DNA of 36,922 bases from Paracoccaceae bacterium. Its GTDB lineage: Bacteria > Pseudomonadota > Alphaproteobacteria > Rhodobacterales > Rhodobacteraceae. The DNA is taken from contig JASJAR010000031.1 in assembly GCA_030066905.1 (NCBI GenBank), positions 1 to 36,922 on the forward strand, written 5' to 3'. The notes below the pieces were generated by a model. It was given only the letters and a program-made list of their open reading frames with translations. It was not told the origin of the DNA and searched no databases. Shown in pieces: positions 6,266 through 14,865 of the stretch. Numbering within the stretch: position 1 is the first letter of the stretch; the number at the start of each line of letters is the position of its first letter. Both the position numbers and the translations under genes were made by a program.

Positions 6266-8413
6266 ATGACGACATCGGGCAAGGGCCGGAAACCCCTCGT
6301 CGCCGAACGGCGGACGGGGGCGGGCCGCAAATCGGCAGGCCAACGGCGGGCGCCGCCCCCCAAGGCGCCGAAGCCGCGCCGGGGCGGGCTTGTCGGGCTG
6401 CTCCTCTGGCCGGTTCGGCTGGCCTTGCGCATCCTGTGGTGGATCGGCTTGCGCCTCGGCATCGCCGGCGCGGTAGCCCTCGCCCTCGCCGTGGTGGCCA
6501 CGGCGCTGACCCTTGACGCCCCCGGCGCCCTTCTCGACGCGCGCGCACGGGGCTCGGTGACGCTTCTCGACCGCGACGGCGACATCTACGCCTGGCGCGG
6601 CGAGCAGTTCGGCGGCCGGATCGACGCCGCCTCCGTGGCCCCCGTCCTGAAAAACGCAATCGTCGCCACCGAAGACAAACGCTTCTACCGCCATTTCGGA
6701 GTGAGCCCGCGCGGGGTGGCAAGCGCGATCCGGATCAATCTTCGCGAAGGGCGCGGGCCTTTCTCGGGCCATGGCGGCTCGACGATCACCCAGCAGACGG
6801 CAAAGCTGCTCTGCCTCGGCGTCGCCTACGACCCGGCCTCGGGTATGACCGAGGCCGAATACGAGGCCGATTGCCGGCGCACCACCATCGCGCGCAAAGC
6901 CCGCGAAGCGATCTACGCGATGGCGATGGAGCTGCGCTATTCGAAGGACGAGATCCTCACGATCTACCTCAACCGCGCCTATCTCGGCGCCGGTTCGCGG
7001 GGCTTCGAGGCCGCGGCCCAGCGCTATTTCGGCAAGAGCGCCAATCAGGTGGACGCCGCCGAAGCGGCGATGCTCGCGGGGCTCCTCGTCGCCCCCTCCC
7101 GGTTCGCCCCGACAGCGAACCTCCAGCGGTCCCGGGACCGGGCGAACCTCATCGTCGGGCTGATGGAGGACCAGGGCTATCTGACGGCGGCCGAAGCCGA
7201 TGCGGCGCGGTCCAACCCCGCACGCCTGTCCCAGGCGGCCGAGGCGCGGGCGGGTGGCTATTACGCCGATTGGGTGATGGATCAGGGCCCGTCGTTTCTG
7301 ACCGACCAGACGACCGAAGACGTCGTCATTCGCACTACCTTCGACCCCCGCATCCAGCAGGCCGCCGAGGATGCGCTGGAATGGGTGTTCGAAAACAAGG
7401 TGCGGGCGGGCTCCGAGGCACAGGCTGCCATCGTGGTGATGTCGGCCGACGGGGCGGTGCGCGCGATGGTCGGCGGCCGGAAGCTCAGGGGTGTCGCCGG
7501 GCAGTTCAACCGCGCGATCCAGGCCAAGCGGCAGACCGGGTCCGCCTTCAAGCCATTCGTCTTTGCCGCGGCGCTCGACGAAGGCTACAGCCCTTGGGAC
7601 TGGATCGTCGATGAGCCCATCACCTTCGACGTGCCGGGCTCGGGGCCCTGGAGCCCCCGCAACTACACCAACGATTATTCGGGCCGCGTTTCGCTCACCG
7701 AGGCGCTGGCCCGCTCGCTCAACATCCCCGCCGTCCGGGTATCGGAGTTCATCGGCCGCGACCGGGTGATCGAGATCGCCGATGGGTTCGGCGTCGGCGG
7801 CGACCTTGCAGACGTCCCCGCCGTCGCGCTCGGCGTGTCGGAATCCACGTTGCTGGAGATGACCGCAGCCTATGCCGGCATTCTCAATGGCGGCTCGGCC
7901 GTGGAACCCTACGGGCTGATCGAGCTCCGTCTGAAGGGCGAGACCGCTTCGCTCATCGACCAGACCGGCGGCATGGGCGACCGGGTGATTTCCGAGGACG
8001 CCGCGCGCCAGCTCGTCTGGATGATGAGCCAGGTCATCGAACGCGGCACTGGCACACGGGCGCGCCTGCCCGACCGCCCGGCGGCCGGTAAGACCGGCAC
8101 GACGCAGGAGGCGCGCGACGCGTGGTTTCTCGGGTTCACGGCGAACTACGTCGCCGGGGTCTGGATGGGGTACGACGACAATACGCCGCTGACCGGTGTG
8201 ACGGGTGGCGGGCTCCCGGCCGAGATCTGGCGCGAAACGATGGTTCGGGTCCATGAGGGGCTGCCGCCGGTGTCCTTGCCGATGACCGTGCCCCCCGAGC
8301 CCCGCCGCACCGCCGAACGCGAGCCCGACCGCCGCCCCGAGCGGCGCCGCCCGCCGCCGGCGAACGATCTCGAACGCGCCATCGAACAGCTTCTGGGCAA
8401 CATCTTCCGTTAG
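6266..8413 (+). CDS. Bifunctional class A penicillin-binding protein
   Basis: A 715-residue inner-membrane peptidoglycan synthase. A basic, proline-rich cytoplasmic tail (1-40) precedes one membrane anchor (about 42-82). The GT51 glycosyltransferase domain (about 95-290) has catalytic Glu136 in ATEDKRFYRHFG, STITQQTAKLL at 172-182 and the RKAREAIYAM motif. The transpeptidase domain (about 350-650) has SxxK at S426-K429 (TGSAFKPF), SLN at 484-486 and KTGTT at 609-613. The C-terminus is Arg/Pro-rich. It polymerises and crosslinks glycan strands. A segment rich in acidic residues with two cysteines (C183, C203) sits inside the GT domain. It is monocistronic and divergent from glnK. Overall it resembles PBP1a-type enzymes, but I do not assign a specific symbol. 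Confidence 0.93.
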   Translation: MTTSGKGRKPLVAERRTGAGRKSAGQRRAPPPKAPKPRRGGLVGLLLWPVRLALRILWWIGLRLGIAGAVALALAVVATALTLDAPGALLDARARGSVTLLDRDGDIYAWRGEQFGGRIDAASVAPVLKNAIVATEDKRFYRHFGVSPRGVASAIRINLREGRGPFSGHGGSTITQQTAKLLCLGVAYDPASGMTEAEYEADCRRTTIARKAREAIYAMAMELRYSKDEILTIYLNRAYLGAGSRGFEAAAQRYFGKSANQVDAAEAAMLAGLLVAPSRFAPTANLQRSRDRANLIVGLMEDQGYLTAAEADAARSNPARLSQAAEARAGGYYADWVMDQGPSFLTDQTTEDVVIRTTFDPRIQQAAEDALEWVFENKVRAGSEAQAAIVVMSADGAVRAMVGGRKLRGVAGQFNRAIQAKRQTGSAFKPFVFAAALDEGYSPWDWIVDEPITFDVPGSGPWSPRNYTNDYSGRVSLTEALARSLNIPAVRVSEFIGRDRVIEIADGFGVGGDLADVPAVALGVSESTLLEMTAAYAGILNGGSAVEPYGLIELRLKGETASLIDQTGGMGDRVISEDAARQLVWMMSQVIERGTGTRARLPDRPAAGKTGTTQEARDAWFLGFTANYVAGVWMGYDDNTPLTGVTGGGLPAEIWRETMVRVHEGLPPVSLPMTVPPEPRRTAEREPDRRPERRRPPPANDLERAIEQLLGNIFR

Positions 8414-8574
8414 CAAACAGGGCATCGGCCGTCGGCCGAGAGCTTGCGCCGTGCTCCGACAGGTCGGAAAAGACCGCGCACCGAACGCGGTCCGGGGCCC
8501 CGACCCATCTACGCATTCGGCTTATCGAGCCCCCGGGCCGGGCCACGGACAGAACGGCGCGCGCAGCCGCCCGA

Positions 8575-9189
8575 TCAGGCCGAGCGCAGGTCCTGAATTA
8601 GCTGGTCCACGTTGCCCCGGCGGCGTTCGAGCATCGACCCGATCTCGACCCGCTCGGTCTTCAGAAGCGAAATGCCCTCGATCACGATATCGAAGAACTT
8701 GTCCGCGCCCGACCGGTCGGACACCATGAAGCTGACGGAGAACGGCGCCTGTCCGCGCAGGTCCACCGTCGAGCGAACCTCGACGAAGTTCTTGAGCTGG
8801 CGCGCATCGGTCACCTGGATGCTTCCGCCGATGAACTCGCGGAACCGAGCCCCGTATTTGCGCGCCAGATAGGCCCCGAAAGCATCCCCGAACGCGGCAA
8901 GCTGCGCGCGGGAGGCGGATCGGGCCGCCGGACCGAGGGCGGACCGCGCGATCGTCGGCACATCCGCATAGCGGTCGAAGAGCCGCTCGAAATCGCCATA
9001 CATCGCGCGCTCGGACTGGCCGGAATTGATGATCCGGTTGATGTCCGAAACGACGCGGTCGATCAGCGCACGCGCCTCGCCGTCGGTCAGCGCATGGGCC
9101 GGAGTTCCAACGAGGGGAAGCGCGGCCGCTCCGAGCAGGAGGCCGAGAACGCCCCGCCGTCTCAAATCATTCCTCGAAGATATCGCCAT
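8575..9189 (-). CDS. mlaC: MlaC-family periplasmic phospholipid-binding protein
   Basis: A 204-residue protein of the Tol2/MlaC (toluene tolerance, Ttg2D) family, which carries phospholipids across the periplasm between the outer-membrane MlaA complex and the inner-membrane MlaFEDB transporter. The signal peptide region is LRRRGVLGLLLGAAALPL...AHA; the arginine run could be Sec or Tat-like. The family body includes FERLFDRYADVPTIARSALG and the ending FFDIVIEGISLLKTERVEIGSML. The ATG at 9189 (GAGGA 6 nt upstream) overlaps the mlaA end by 23 bp. A TTG at 9165 with GAGGAATGAT upstream is a serious alternative that would give a compact signal peptide. Transcribed after mlaA, so the two are co-expressed. 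Confidence 0.9.
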   Translation of the reverse strand: MAISSRNDLRRRGVLGLLLGAAALPLVGTPAHALTDGEARALIDRVVSDINRIINSGQSERAMYGDFERLFDRYADVPTIARSALGPAARSASRAQLAAFGDAFGAYLARKYGARFREFIGGSIQVTDARQLKNFVEVRSTVDLRGQAPFSVSFMVSDRSGADKFFDIVIEGISLLKTERVEIGSMLERRRGNVDQLIQDLRSA

Positions 9190-9925
9190 AGAGGTCCTCA
9201 TAGGGATCGAACGCAAGATCTGGGCCCGCCGTTCCGCTCTGGTTCAGCTCGAACCGCCGGTTTTGCAGATATAGGGACCGCAGAAGCGCATAGCTATCCG
9301 CGCTCTCGTAAAGGATCGCATCGAGCGTGTCGCCGAGGACATACCGGTCATCGAGAACCGTCGCGGCGCCCGCCCCATAGATCACCATCGCGTATTCGGG
9401 GCCAAAGACGTAGTTCACCGGATTGAGCACGATATCGACGATGTTCCCCGCCAGAGCCCGTTCGGTGCGCGGGCCGAACAGCGGCACGTCGAGATAGGCG
9501 CCCTCCGGCGCGCCCCAGACAGCAAGCGTCTGGCCGAAATCGGCGCTGCGTTCCTCGAACCCGCCGGGCGTGGCGACATCGAAGAGCCCGCCGAGGCCGA
9601 GCGTGGAGTTCAGAACGAACCGGAAGCTGTTATGGGCGGCATCGCCGAAACTGCCCTGGAGAAGATCGTTCACAATCGTGCCCGGTATCCCCAGATTCGC
9701 CGAAAAGTTCGACACGCCCATCCGTACGGGCACCGGAACGAGCGTCCCGTACCCGGTTGCAGCCGGTCGCAACGCAAGCGAATCGACATTGCGGTTGAAC
9801 TCGTGCGACTGCCGGTTGTCGGCTTCATAGGGGTCGTAGATTTCGACCGGCTCGTCGGGCGTGGAACAGGCTGCAAGCGCCACAAGGCCCAAAAGCAGCG
9901 CACATCGCACAAGCAAGTGTCTCAT
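9167..9925 (-). CDS. mlaA: MlaA/VacJ-family outer-membrane lipoprotein
   Basis: A 252-residue lipoprotein. The signal peptide ends in the lipobox LAAC with the lipidated cysteine at residue 20. The family signature follows: DPYEADNRQSHEFNRNVD, then IPGTIVNDLLQGSF and RFVLNSTLGLGGLFDVA. In studied bacteria MlaA forms a ring in the outer membrane, with porins, that removes phospholipids from the outer leaflet and passes them to MlaC. The acidic C-terminus (DPYEDLYGDIFEE) is a local feature. It heads a two-gene unit with mlaC. The mlaFEDB genes are not in this window. Confidence 0.93.
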   Translation of the reverse strand: MRHLLVRCALLLGLVALAACSTPDEPVEIYDPYEADNRQSHEFNRNVDSLALRPAATGYGTLVPVPVRMGVSNFSANLGIPGTIVNDLLQGSFGDAAHNSFRFVLNSTLGLGGLFDVATPGGFEERSADFGQTLAVWGAPEGAYLDVPLFGPRTERALAGNIVDIVLNPVNYVFGPEYAMVIYGAGAATVLDDRYVLGDTLDAILYESADSYALLRSLYLQNRRFELNQSGTAGPDLAFDPYEDLYGDIFEE

Positions 9926-10092
9926 TCGGTCGTCCGGCCCGCAAAACCCGTTTCAACTCATGACATAGGAGCCGGGACCGTGAAACCCACATGGGGCGAT
10001 AATCACGTCTCTGTGCGGTTTTCGGCGTCAACGCGGGGTTTTCGCTGCGATTGTCGAACGCTAACCTCGGCGCGATCGTGAAAGGATGCCCG

Positions 10093-10557
10093 ATGCCGTC
10101 GACTGTCGAAGCGCGCCTTGCCGAGCTTGGGATCGCCCTGCCCGAACCGCCACCGCCGGCCGGAAACTACCTGCCCTACGTCCTGTCGGGCACCACCCTC
10201 TGGGTTTCCGGGCAGATCAGCGCCGGCCCCGACGGGCCAATCGTCGGTAAGCTCGGGGCGGACATGTCGGTGGGAGACGGTGCGGCGGCGGCGCGCAGTT
10301 CGGCGCTCTGGCTTCTCGCACAGGTCCGGGCGGCAGCCGGCGGCGACCTCGACCGGCTCCGGCAGGTCGTCAAACTCGTCGGCTTCGTCAATTCGACCCC
10401 CGACTTCACCGACCAGCCCCGTGTCATCAACGGCGCCTCGGATTTCCTTGTCGAGCTGCTTGGCGATGCGGGGCGCCATGCGCGCTCGGCGGTGAGTGCC
10501 GCCTCGCTGCCCTTCGGCGTGGCCGTCGAGATCGAGGGCGTGTTCGACCTGTCATGA
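10093..10557 (+). CDS. ridA: RidA/YjgF family protein
   Basis: A 154-residue cytoplasmic member of the RidA (reactive intermediate deaminase) superfamily, in the longer subgroup of about 150 residues. It starts at ATG 10093 with AAAGGA upstream. Recognisable are LPYVLSGTTLWVSGQIS (about 27-43) and LRQVVKLVGFVNSTPDFTDQPRVINGASD (about 97-125), and the ending RSAVSAASLPFGVAVEIEGVFD. RidA proteins hydrolyse enamine/imine intermediates released by PLP enzymes. This subgroup may differ: the canonical catalytic arginine of short RidA is expected near the RSAVSAASLP segment, and an arginine is present there. Its stop overlaps the start of the next gene (ATGA). Confidence 0.85.
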   Translation: MPSTVEARLAELGIALPEPPPPAGNYLPYVLSGTTLWVSGQISAGPDGPIVGKLGADMSVGDGAAAARSSALWLLAQVRAAAGGDLDRLRQVVKLVGFVNSTPDFTDQPRVINGASDFLVELLGDAGRHARSAVSAASLPFGVAVEIEGVFDLS

Positions 10558-11327
10558 GCGGGCTGCCGGCGGCGTTCCTCGAGACACCCGTCGCCCATCG
10601 CGGGCTCCACGACCGGTCCGAGGGCCGGATCGAAAATTCGCGCTCGGCCTTCGAGGCGGCCATCTCGGGCGGCTACGGCATCGAGCTCGACGTTCAGATG
10701 AGCCGCGACGGGGTCCCGATGGTGTTTCACGACCATGACCTCGACCGGCTGACGGCGCTATCGGGGCCCCTGCGCGGCCGCGCTTCGAGCGAGCTTTGCG
10801 GCATACCGCTCGCGGGCGGGCACGACACCATCGAGCGGCTGGACACGGTTCTGGAACTCATCGGCGACCGGGCGGCAGTTCTCGTCGAAATCAAGGATCA
10901 GACAGGGGTGCCCGAAATCGATATCGCCGATCTTGCGCAGCTTACGGGCCGGGTGGTCAGGGCCGCCTCCGAGGCCCATGGCACCCGCGCCGCGATCATG
11001 TCCTTCAACCCCGCCTATGTCGCCGCACTGGACTGGCTCGGCGCGGACCTCCCTCGCGGGCTCATCGGCATGGTCTTCGACGACCCCCGTCTCAGCGCGG
11101 CGGAAAACGCCGACCTCACCGGTTATGCCGCCTTCGATGCCTCGGGCGCCTCTTTCATCAGCCATGACAGGGCGAGCCTCGACGCCCCTGCGGTTACCCG
11201 TCTCAAAGCGCGCGGCGTGCCTGTGCTGACCTGGACGGTGCGGAGTGCCGCCGAGGAGGCCGAGGCCCGCGAGATCGCCGACAACATCACCTTCGAAGGC
11301 TACCTGCCGGCCCGGGCTGCCCCTTGA
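10554..11327 (+). CDS. Glycerophosphodiester phosphodiesterase
   Basis: A 257-residue GDPD-family TIM-barrel enzyme, lacking a signal peptide, so probably cytoplasmic (UgpQ-like). The N-terminal catalytic motif AHRG is at 14-17. E-N-S then introduces the substrate loop, IELDVQMSRDGVPMVFHDHDLDRLT carries the metal ligands and the second catalytic histidine, and LVEIKDQ is the third metal site. It hydrolyses deacylated phospholipid head groups such as glycerophosphocholine to glycerol-3-phosphate. The start overlaps the ridA stop by 4 nt; the acyltransferase gene begins 55 bp downstream. Confidence 0.9.
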   Translation: MSGLPAAFLETPVAHRGLHDRSEGRIENSRSAFEAAISGGYGIELDVQMSRDGVPMVFHDHDLDRLTALSGPLRGRASSELCGIPLAGGHDTIERLDTVLELIGDRAAVLVEIKDQTGVPEIDIADLAQLTGRVVRAASEAHGTRAAIMSFNPAYVAALDWLGADLPRGLIGMVFDDPRLSAAENADLTGYAAFDASGASFISHDRASLDAPAVTRLKARGVPVLTWTVRSAAEEAEAREIADNITFEGYLPARAAP

Positions 11328-11382
11328 CCGGCCCCGAGCGCGGCCCACCTCGTCGGATGTGCGACACCAGGCTCCCGCCTCC

Positions 11383-12567
11383 ATGACCGAAGACAACCCC
11401 ATCGAGATATCCGTTCTCGGCGGCCTCGGCGAGATCGCGGCCGAGGAATGGGATGCCTGCGCCTGCCCCGAAGCCGCCGACGGCGGCCGCCCTCTCGACC
11501 CGTTCACGACCCATCGCTTCCTGCTCGCCCTCGAAACCTCCGGGTCGGTGGGCCCCGGGACGGGCTGGCAGCCGAGACATCTCGTTGCGCGGTCGGACGG
11601 CGAGGTCATTGCCGTCGCGCCGCTTTACGCGAAGTCCCACAGCCAGGGCGAGTACATCTTCGACCACAACTGGGCCCATGCCTGGGAACGCGCCGGCGGG
11701 CGCTACTACCCCAAACTCCAGATCGCGGTGCCGTTCACTCCCGCGACGGGGCGGCGGTTTCTCACCCGCCCGGGCGAGGAGGCACGGGGGACGGCGGCGT
11801 TGATCCAGGGCGCGGTGAGCCTTGCCAGCGAAAACCGGCTCTCCTCGCTCCACGTCACCTTCTGCACGCAAGACGAAGCCGCCCGCGGCGCCGAGATCGG
11901 TCTTCTCCACCGGATCACCCAGCAATACCACTGGGCCAACCGGGACTACGCGGATTTCGAAGCGTTCCTCGCCGACCTCTCCTCGCGCAAGCGCAAGACG
12001 ATCCGCCGGGAGCGCCGGGTCGCTCAGGGCTTCGGCGGCGAGATCGTCGGGCTCACCGGAGACGCGCTGCGGCCGGAGCACTGGGACGCCTTCTGGCGCT
12101 TCTATCAGGACACCGGCGCGCGGAAATGGGGCACGCCCTACCTGACGCGCGGTTTCTTCGACGCCGCGCAGGCGACGCTGAGGGACGACATGCTCCTCGT
12201 CCTCGCCATTCGCGACGGCGTGCCCGTCGCCGGGGCGCTCAATTTCATTGGCCGCGAGACGCTCTACGGGCGTTACTGGGGCGCGATCGAGGACCATCCC
12301 TGCCTCCATTTCGAGGCCTGCTACTACCAGGCCATCGACTACGCGATAGACCATGGCCTTCGCTCGGTGGAGGCCGGCGCCCAGGGCGAGCACAAGCTTG
12401 CCCGCGGCTATCTTCCCGTCGAGACCCATTCGCTGCATTGGCTCGCCGACTCGGGCTTCTCGAACGCGGTCGAGGAGTATCTGAGGGCCGAGCGGGCGGC
12501 GGTGGGGGAGGACATCGAGGTCCTCACAAGTTATGGACCGTTTCGCAAATCGACCGAGGAGGAGTGA
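11383..12567 (+). CDS. COG3146-type predicted N-acyltransferase (GNAT-like)
   Basis: A 394-residue cytoplasmic protein of the DUF482/COG3146 family of predicted peptidogalactan/FemAB-like N-acyltransferases. Family landmarks are DPFTTHRFLLALE, YIFDHNWAHAWERAGGRYYPKLQIAVPFTPATG, RKRKTIRRERR and VEAGAQGEHKLARGYLPV. The start ATG 11383 follows a CCTCC-rich stretch and has only a weak ribosome site. Biochemical substrates of this family are not established to my knowledge. The gene ends with TGATG shared with phhB, so the pair is translationally coupled. Confidence 0.85.
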   Translation: MTEDNPIEISVLGGLGEIAAEEWDACACPEAADGGRPLDPFTTHRFLLALETSGSVGPGTGWQPRHLVARSDGEVIAVAPLYAKSHSQGEYIFDHNWAHAWERAGGRYYPKLQIAVPFTPATGRRFLTRPGEEARGTAALIQGAVSLASENRLSSLHVTFCTQDEAARGAEIGLLHRITQQYHWANRDYADFEAFLADLSSRKRKTIRRERRVAQGFGGEIVGLTGDALRPEHWDAFWRFYQDTGARKWGTPYLTRGFFDAAQATLRDDMLLVLAIRDGVPVAGALNFIGRETLYGRYWGAIEDHPCLHFEACYYQAIDYAIDHGLRSVEAGAQGEHKLARGYLPVETHSLHWLADSGFSNAVEEYLRAERAAVGEDIEVLTSYGPFRKSTEEE

Positions 12568-12875
12568 TGGCCGAAAAACTTCAAGGCAAGGTGCGCGACG
12601 AAGCGCTTCAGGCGCTGTTGGCCGGGGGCTGGGCCCACGACCCCGAGCGGGACGCGCTCTTCAAGGAATTCCGCTTCGGCAATTTCGTCGCTGCCTGGGG
12701 GTTCATGTCGCAAGCGGCCCTGCGGGCGGAGAAGATGAACCACCACCCGGAATGGTTCAACGTCTACAACCGCGTGGAAGTGACGCTGACGACCCACGAT
12801 GCGGGAGGCCTGAGCGAGCTCGACGTGAAGCTCGCACAGATCATGGACAAGCTGGCCGATCAGGGCGGCGCCTGA
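12567..12875 (+). CDS. phhB: Pterin-4a-carbinolamine dehydratase
   Basis: A 102-residue cytoplasmic enzyme, standard family length. The active-site signature KMNHHPEWFNVYNRVEVTL is complete, with the two adjacent histidines and the Pro-Glu-Trp. It is followed by THDAGGLSELDVKLA. It dehydrates the carbinolamine form of tetrahydropterin after aromatic amino acid hydroxylation. No phenylalanine hydroxylase gene is in the window, so its real role here could be in folate/pterin side-product recycling, as suggested for other orphan copies. The start overlaps the preceding stop (TGATG at 12565-12569). Confidence 0.92.
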   Translation: MAEKLQGKVRDEALQALLAGGWAHDPERDALFKEFRFGNFVAAWGFMSQAALRAEKMNHHPEWFNVYNRVEVTLTTHDAGGLSELDVKLAQIMDKLADQGGA

Positions 12876-12946
12876 AGAAGAGCGCCGATGGCCGCTTCTG
12901 GGCTGGAGCGGACGTTCGGGTCTTGCTCCGGCAGCCACTGGCGAAA

Positions 12947-13046
12947 CACGCCCCGGACTTGATCCGGGGCCCCGATCCACCGGAGTGCCAAGCCTGTCGA
13001 GGTCCCGGGTCAGGCCCGGGACGTGGAGGGCTTGGTTCGGGGCGTG
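12947..13046. repeat. 100-bp nested-palindrome intergenic element, copy 1
   Basis: Outer arms CACGCCCCG (12947-12955) and CGGGGCGTG (13038-13046) enclose two inner structures. The first is CCCCGGACTTGATCCGGGG (12951-12969). The second is a stem CCAAGCC (12988-12994) with GGCTTGG (13029-13035), itself enclosing GTCCCGGGTCAGGCCCGGGAC-type sequence at 13002-13022. This gives mutually exclusive or multi-way-junction folds. It fills the gap between phhB and the convergent peroxiredoxin gene. A shorter relative is at 16726-16797. Confidence 0.75.
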
Positions 13047-13090
13047 CAGCATGGATGTCCGCTCCAGGCCACCCGCTCCTGCCGGAGCCT

Positions 13091-13576
13091 TCAGACCTTC
13101 TCCAGAAGCGCCTCGCCGCCCGTCAGGCTGCACACCCCCGGCTCTTCCCTTTCCAGCACCTCGACAACGCCGTTGTCGACGATCATCGCATGGCGTTCGA
13201 GCCGGCCCATGAGCCCCACCGGCGGAGCGTCGAACTGCATGCCGATCTTGCGCGCATAGGCGCCGGTCGGGTCGCACAGCATCGTGATCCCGGCCTCCGT
13301 CGCCCCCGTCGCCTTGCCCCATTCCTCCATGACGAAAGCATCGTTCACCGAAACGCAGATGATCTCGTCGATCCCTTTGTCGCGAAACGCCTCCGCGGTG
13401 CGGATGAAACTCGGGATATGCGAGGTCGTGCAGGTGCCGGTAAACGCGCCCGGCAGACCGAAGAGCACCACCTTCCGGCCCTTCAGCTTGTCGCTCAGCT
13501 CCACCTCGTGGGGGCCCTCGGAATCCTTCCAGATCAATGTCGCTTCGGGTACCTTGTCGCCGACGCTGAGTGTCAT
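13091..13576 (-). CDS. Prx5-type peroxiredoxin
   Basis: A 161-residue cytoplasmic thiol peroxidase. The peroxidatic cysteine is C49 in LPGAFTGTCTTSHIPSF, the Prx5/AhpE-like motif PGAFT-x-x-C. The start is the ATG 13576 (MTLSVGDKVPEATL), where the family begins; longer open extensions run into the promoter of the divergent gene. A further Cys lies in EEPGVCSLTGGEALLEKV near the C-terminus and could serve as resolving residue or be free. It reduces hydroperoxides using glutathione/glutaredoxin or thioredoxin. It is divergent from the flavoprotein reductase with only 76 bp between starts, so the two may share control. Confidence 0.93.
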   Translation of the reverse strand: MTLSVGDKVPEATLIWKDSEGPHEVELSDKLKGRKVVLFGLPGAFTGTCTTSHIPSFIRTAEAFRDKGIDEIICVSVNDAFVMEEWGKATGATEAGITMLCDPTGAYARKIGMQFDAPPVGLMGRLERHAMIVDNGVVEVLEREEPGVCSLTGGEALLEKV

Positions 13577-13652
13577 CGCATCTGTCCTTCCGATTGCGCC
13601 TCTTCGTCCCCGCGATATAACCCTCGGCGATGCGGGGACCAGGGGCAAGGCC

Positions 13653-14855
13653 ATGAGCGGGATCGTAATCGTCGGGGCAGGACAGGCAGGGTCGTCGCTG
13701 GCGTTCAAGCTGCGCGATCTGGGCTATGACGGGCCGGTGACGCTCGTCGGCGAGGAGCCCGAACCGCCCTACCAGCGCCCGCCCCTGTCGAAGGCTTATC
13801 TCTTGGGCGAGATGGCCCGCGAGCGGCTCTACCTCCGCCCCGAAGCCGCCTATGCGGATCGCGACATCGCCCTTTTGACCGGCCAGCCCGTCACCGGGAT
13901 CGACGTTTCCGCGAAGACGGTGACGGTCGGTGGGAAAGCCCACGGCTACGACGATCTTGTCCTGACGACAGGCTCGGTGCCGCACCGCCTGCCGGCCGCC
14001 ATCGGCGGCGATCTCGAAGGCGTCTACACCGTGCGCACGCTTGCCGATATCGATGCCATGGCCGGTGAGTTCGTCGAAGGCGCCAAGGTGCTGATCGTCG
14101 GCGGCGGCTATATCGGGCTCGAAGCCGCCGCGGTCGCCGCCAAGCGGGGGCTGAAGGTGACGCTCGTCGAAATGGCCGACCGCATTCTCGCCCGTGTCGC
14201 CGCGCCGGAAACCTCGACTTATTTCGGCGACCTCCACCGCGCCCATGGCGTCGACCTCCGCGAGGGCACGGGGCTCGTGCGGCTCACCGGCGAGTGCAGG
14301 GTCGCCGGCGCGGAGCTCACCGACGGCACCTTGATCGATGTCGATTTCGTCCTCGTCGGCGTCGGCATCCGGCCCGCGACCGACCTCGCCGAAGCCGCCG
14401 GGATCGCCCTCGACAACGGCATCGCCACCGACGAGCGGGGCCGCACCTCCGCCCCTTCGGTCTGGGCGGCGGGCGACTGCGCCTCGTTTCCGCACAAGTC
14501 GGGGCGGATCAGGCTCGAAAGCGTCGGCAATGCCATCGACCAGGCCGAGGCCGTCGCGGCGAACATCCTCGGAGCCGGCGCGCCCTACAATGCCCAGCCC
14601 TGGTTCTGGTCGGACCAATATGACGTCAAACTCCAGATCGCGGGGCTCGGGACGGGGTACGACCGGATCGTGGTGCGCGACGCAGCCCCGGGGCGGTCGC
14701 ACTGGTATTACGCCGGCGGCACGCTTCTGGCGCTCGACGCGATGAACGATTCGCGCGCCTATATGGTCGGCAAGCGGCTGATCGAAGCGGGCCGCTCGCC
14801 CGACCCCGCGGCCATCGCCGACCCCGAGACCAACCTCAAATCGCTTCTGAAATGA
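13653..14855 (+). CDS. FAD-dependent NAD(P)H:ferredoxin reductase-type oxidoreductase
   Basis: A 400-residue flavoprotein of the ferredoxin/rubredoxin reductase family (ThcD, CamA-like). An N-terminal FAD Rossmann motif GAGQAGSS (about 7-14) is followed by PYQRPPLSKAYL. The NAD(P)H-binding motif GGGYIGLEAAA lies at about 150-160. The second FAD motif is VWAAGDCA. The C-terminal dimer/ferredoxin-binding domain contains PWFWSDQYDVKLQIAGL. Such enzymes pass electrons from NADH to a small iron-sulfur protein that feeds a P450 or dioxygenase; none of these partners is nearby. The start ATG 13653 has AGGGGC upstream. rsmD follows 10 bp later. Confidence 0.92.
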   Translation: MSGIVIVGAGQAGSSLAFKLRDLGYDGPVTLVGEEPEPPYQRPPLSKAYLLGEMARERLYLRPEAAYADRDIALLTGQPVTGIDVSAKTVTVGGKAHGYDDLVLTTGSVPHRLPAAIGGDLEGVYTVRTLADIDAMAGEFVEGAKVLIVGGGYIGLEAAAVAAKRGLKVTLVEMADRILARVAAPETSTYFGDLHRAHGVDLREGTGLVRLTGECRVAGAELTDGTLIDVDFVLVGVGIRPATDLAEAAGIALDNGIATDERGRTSAPSVWAAGDCASFPHKSGRIRLESVGNAIDQAEAVAANILGAGAPYNAQPWFWSDQYDVKLQIAGLGTGYDRIVVRDAAPGRSHWYYAGGTLLALDAMNDSRAYMVGKRLIEAGRSPDPAAIADPETNLKSLLK

Positions 14856-14865
14856 GACCCGTCCG

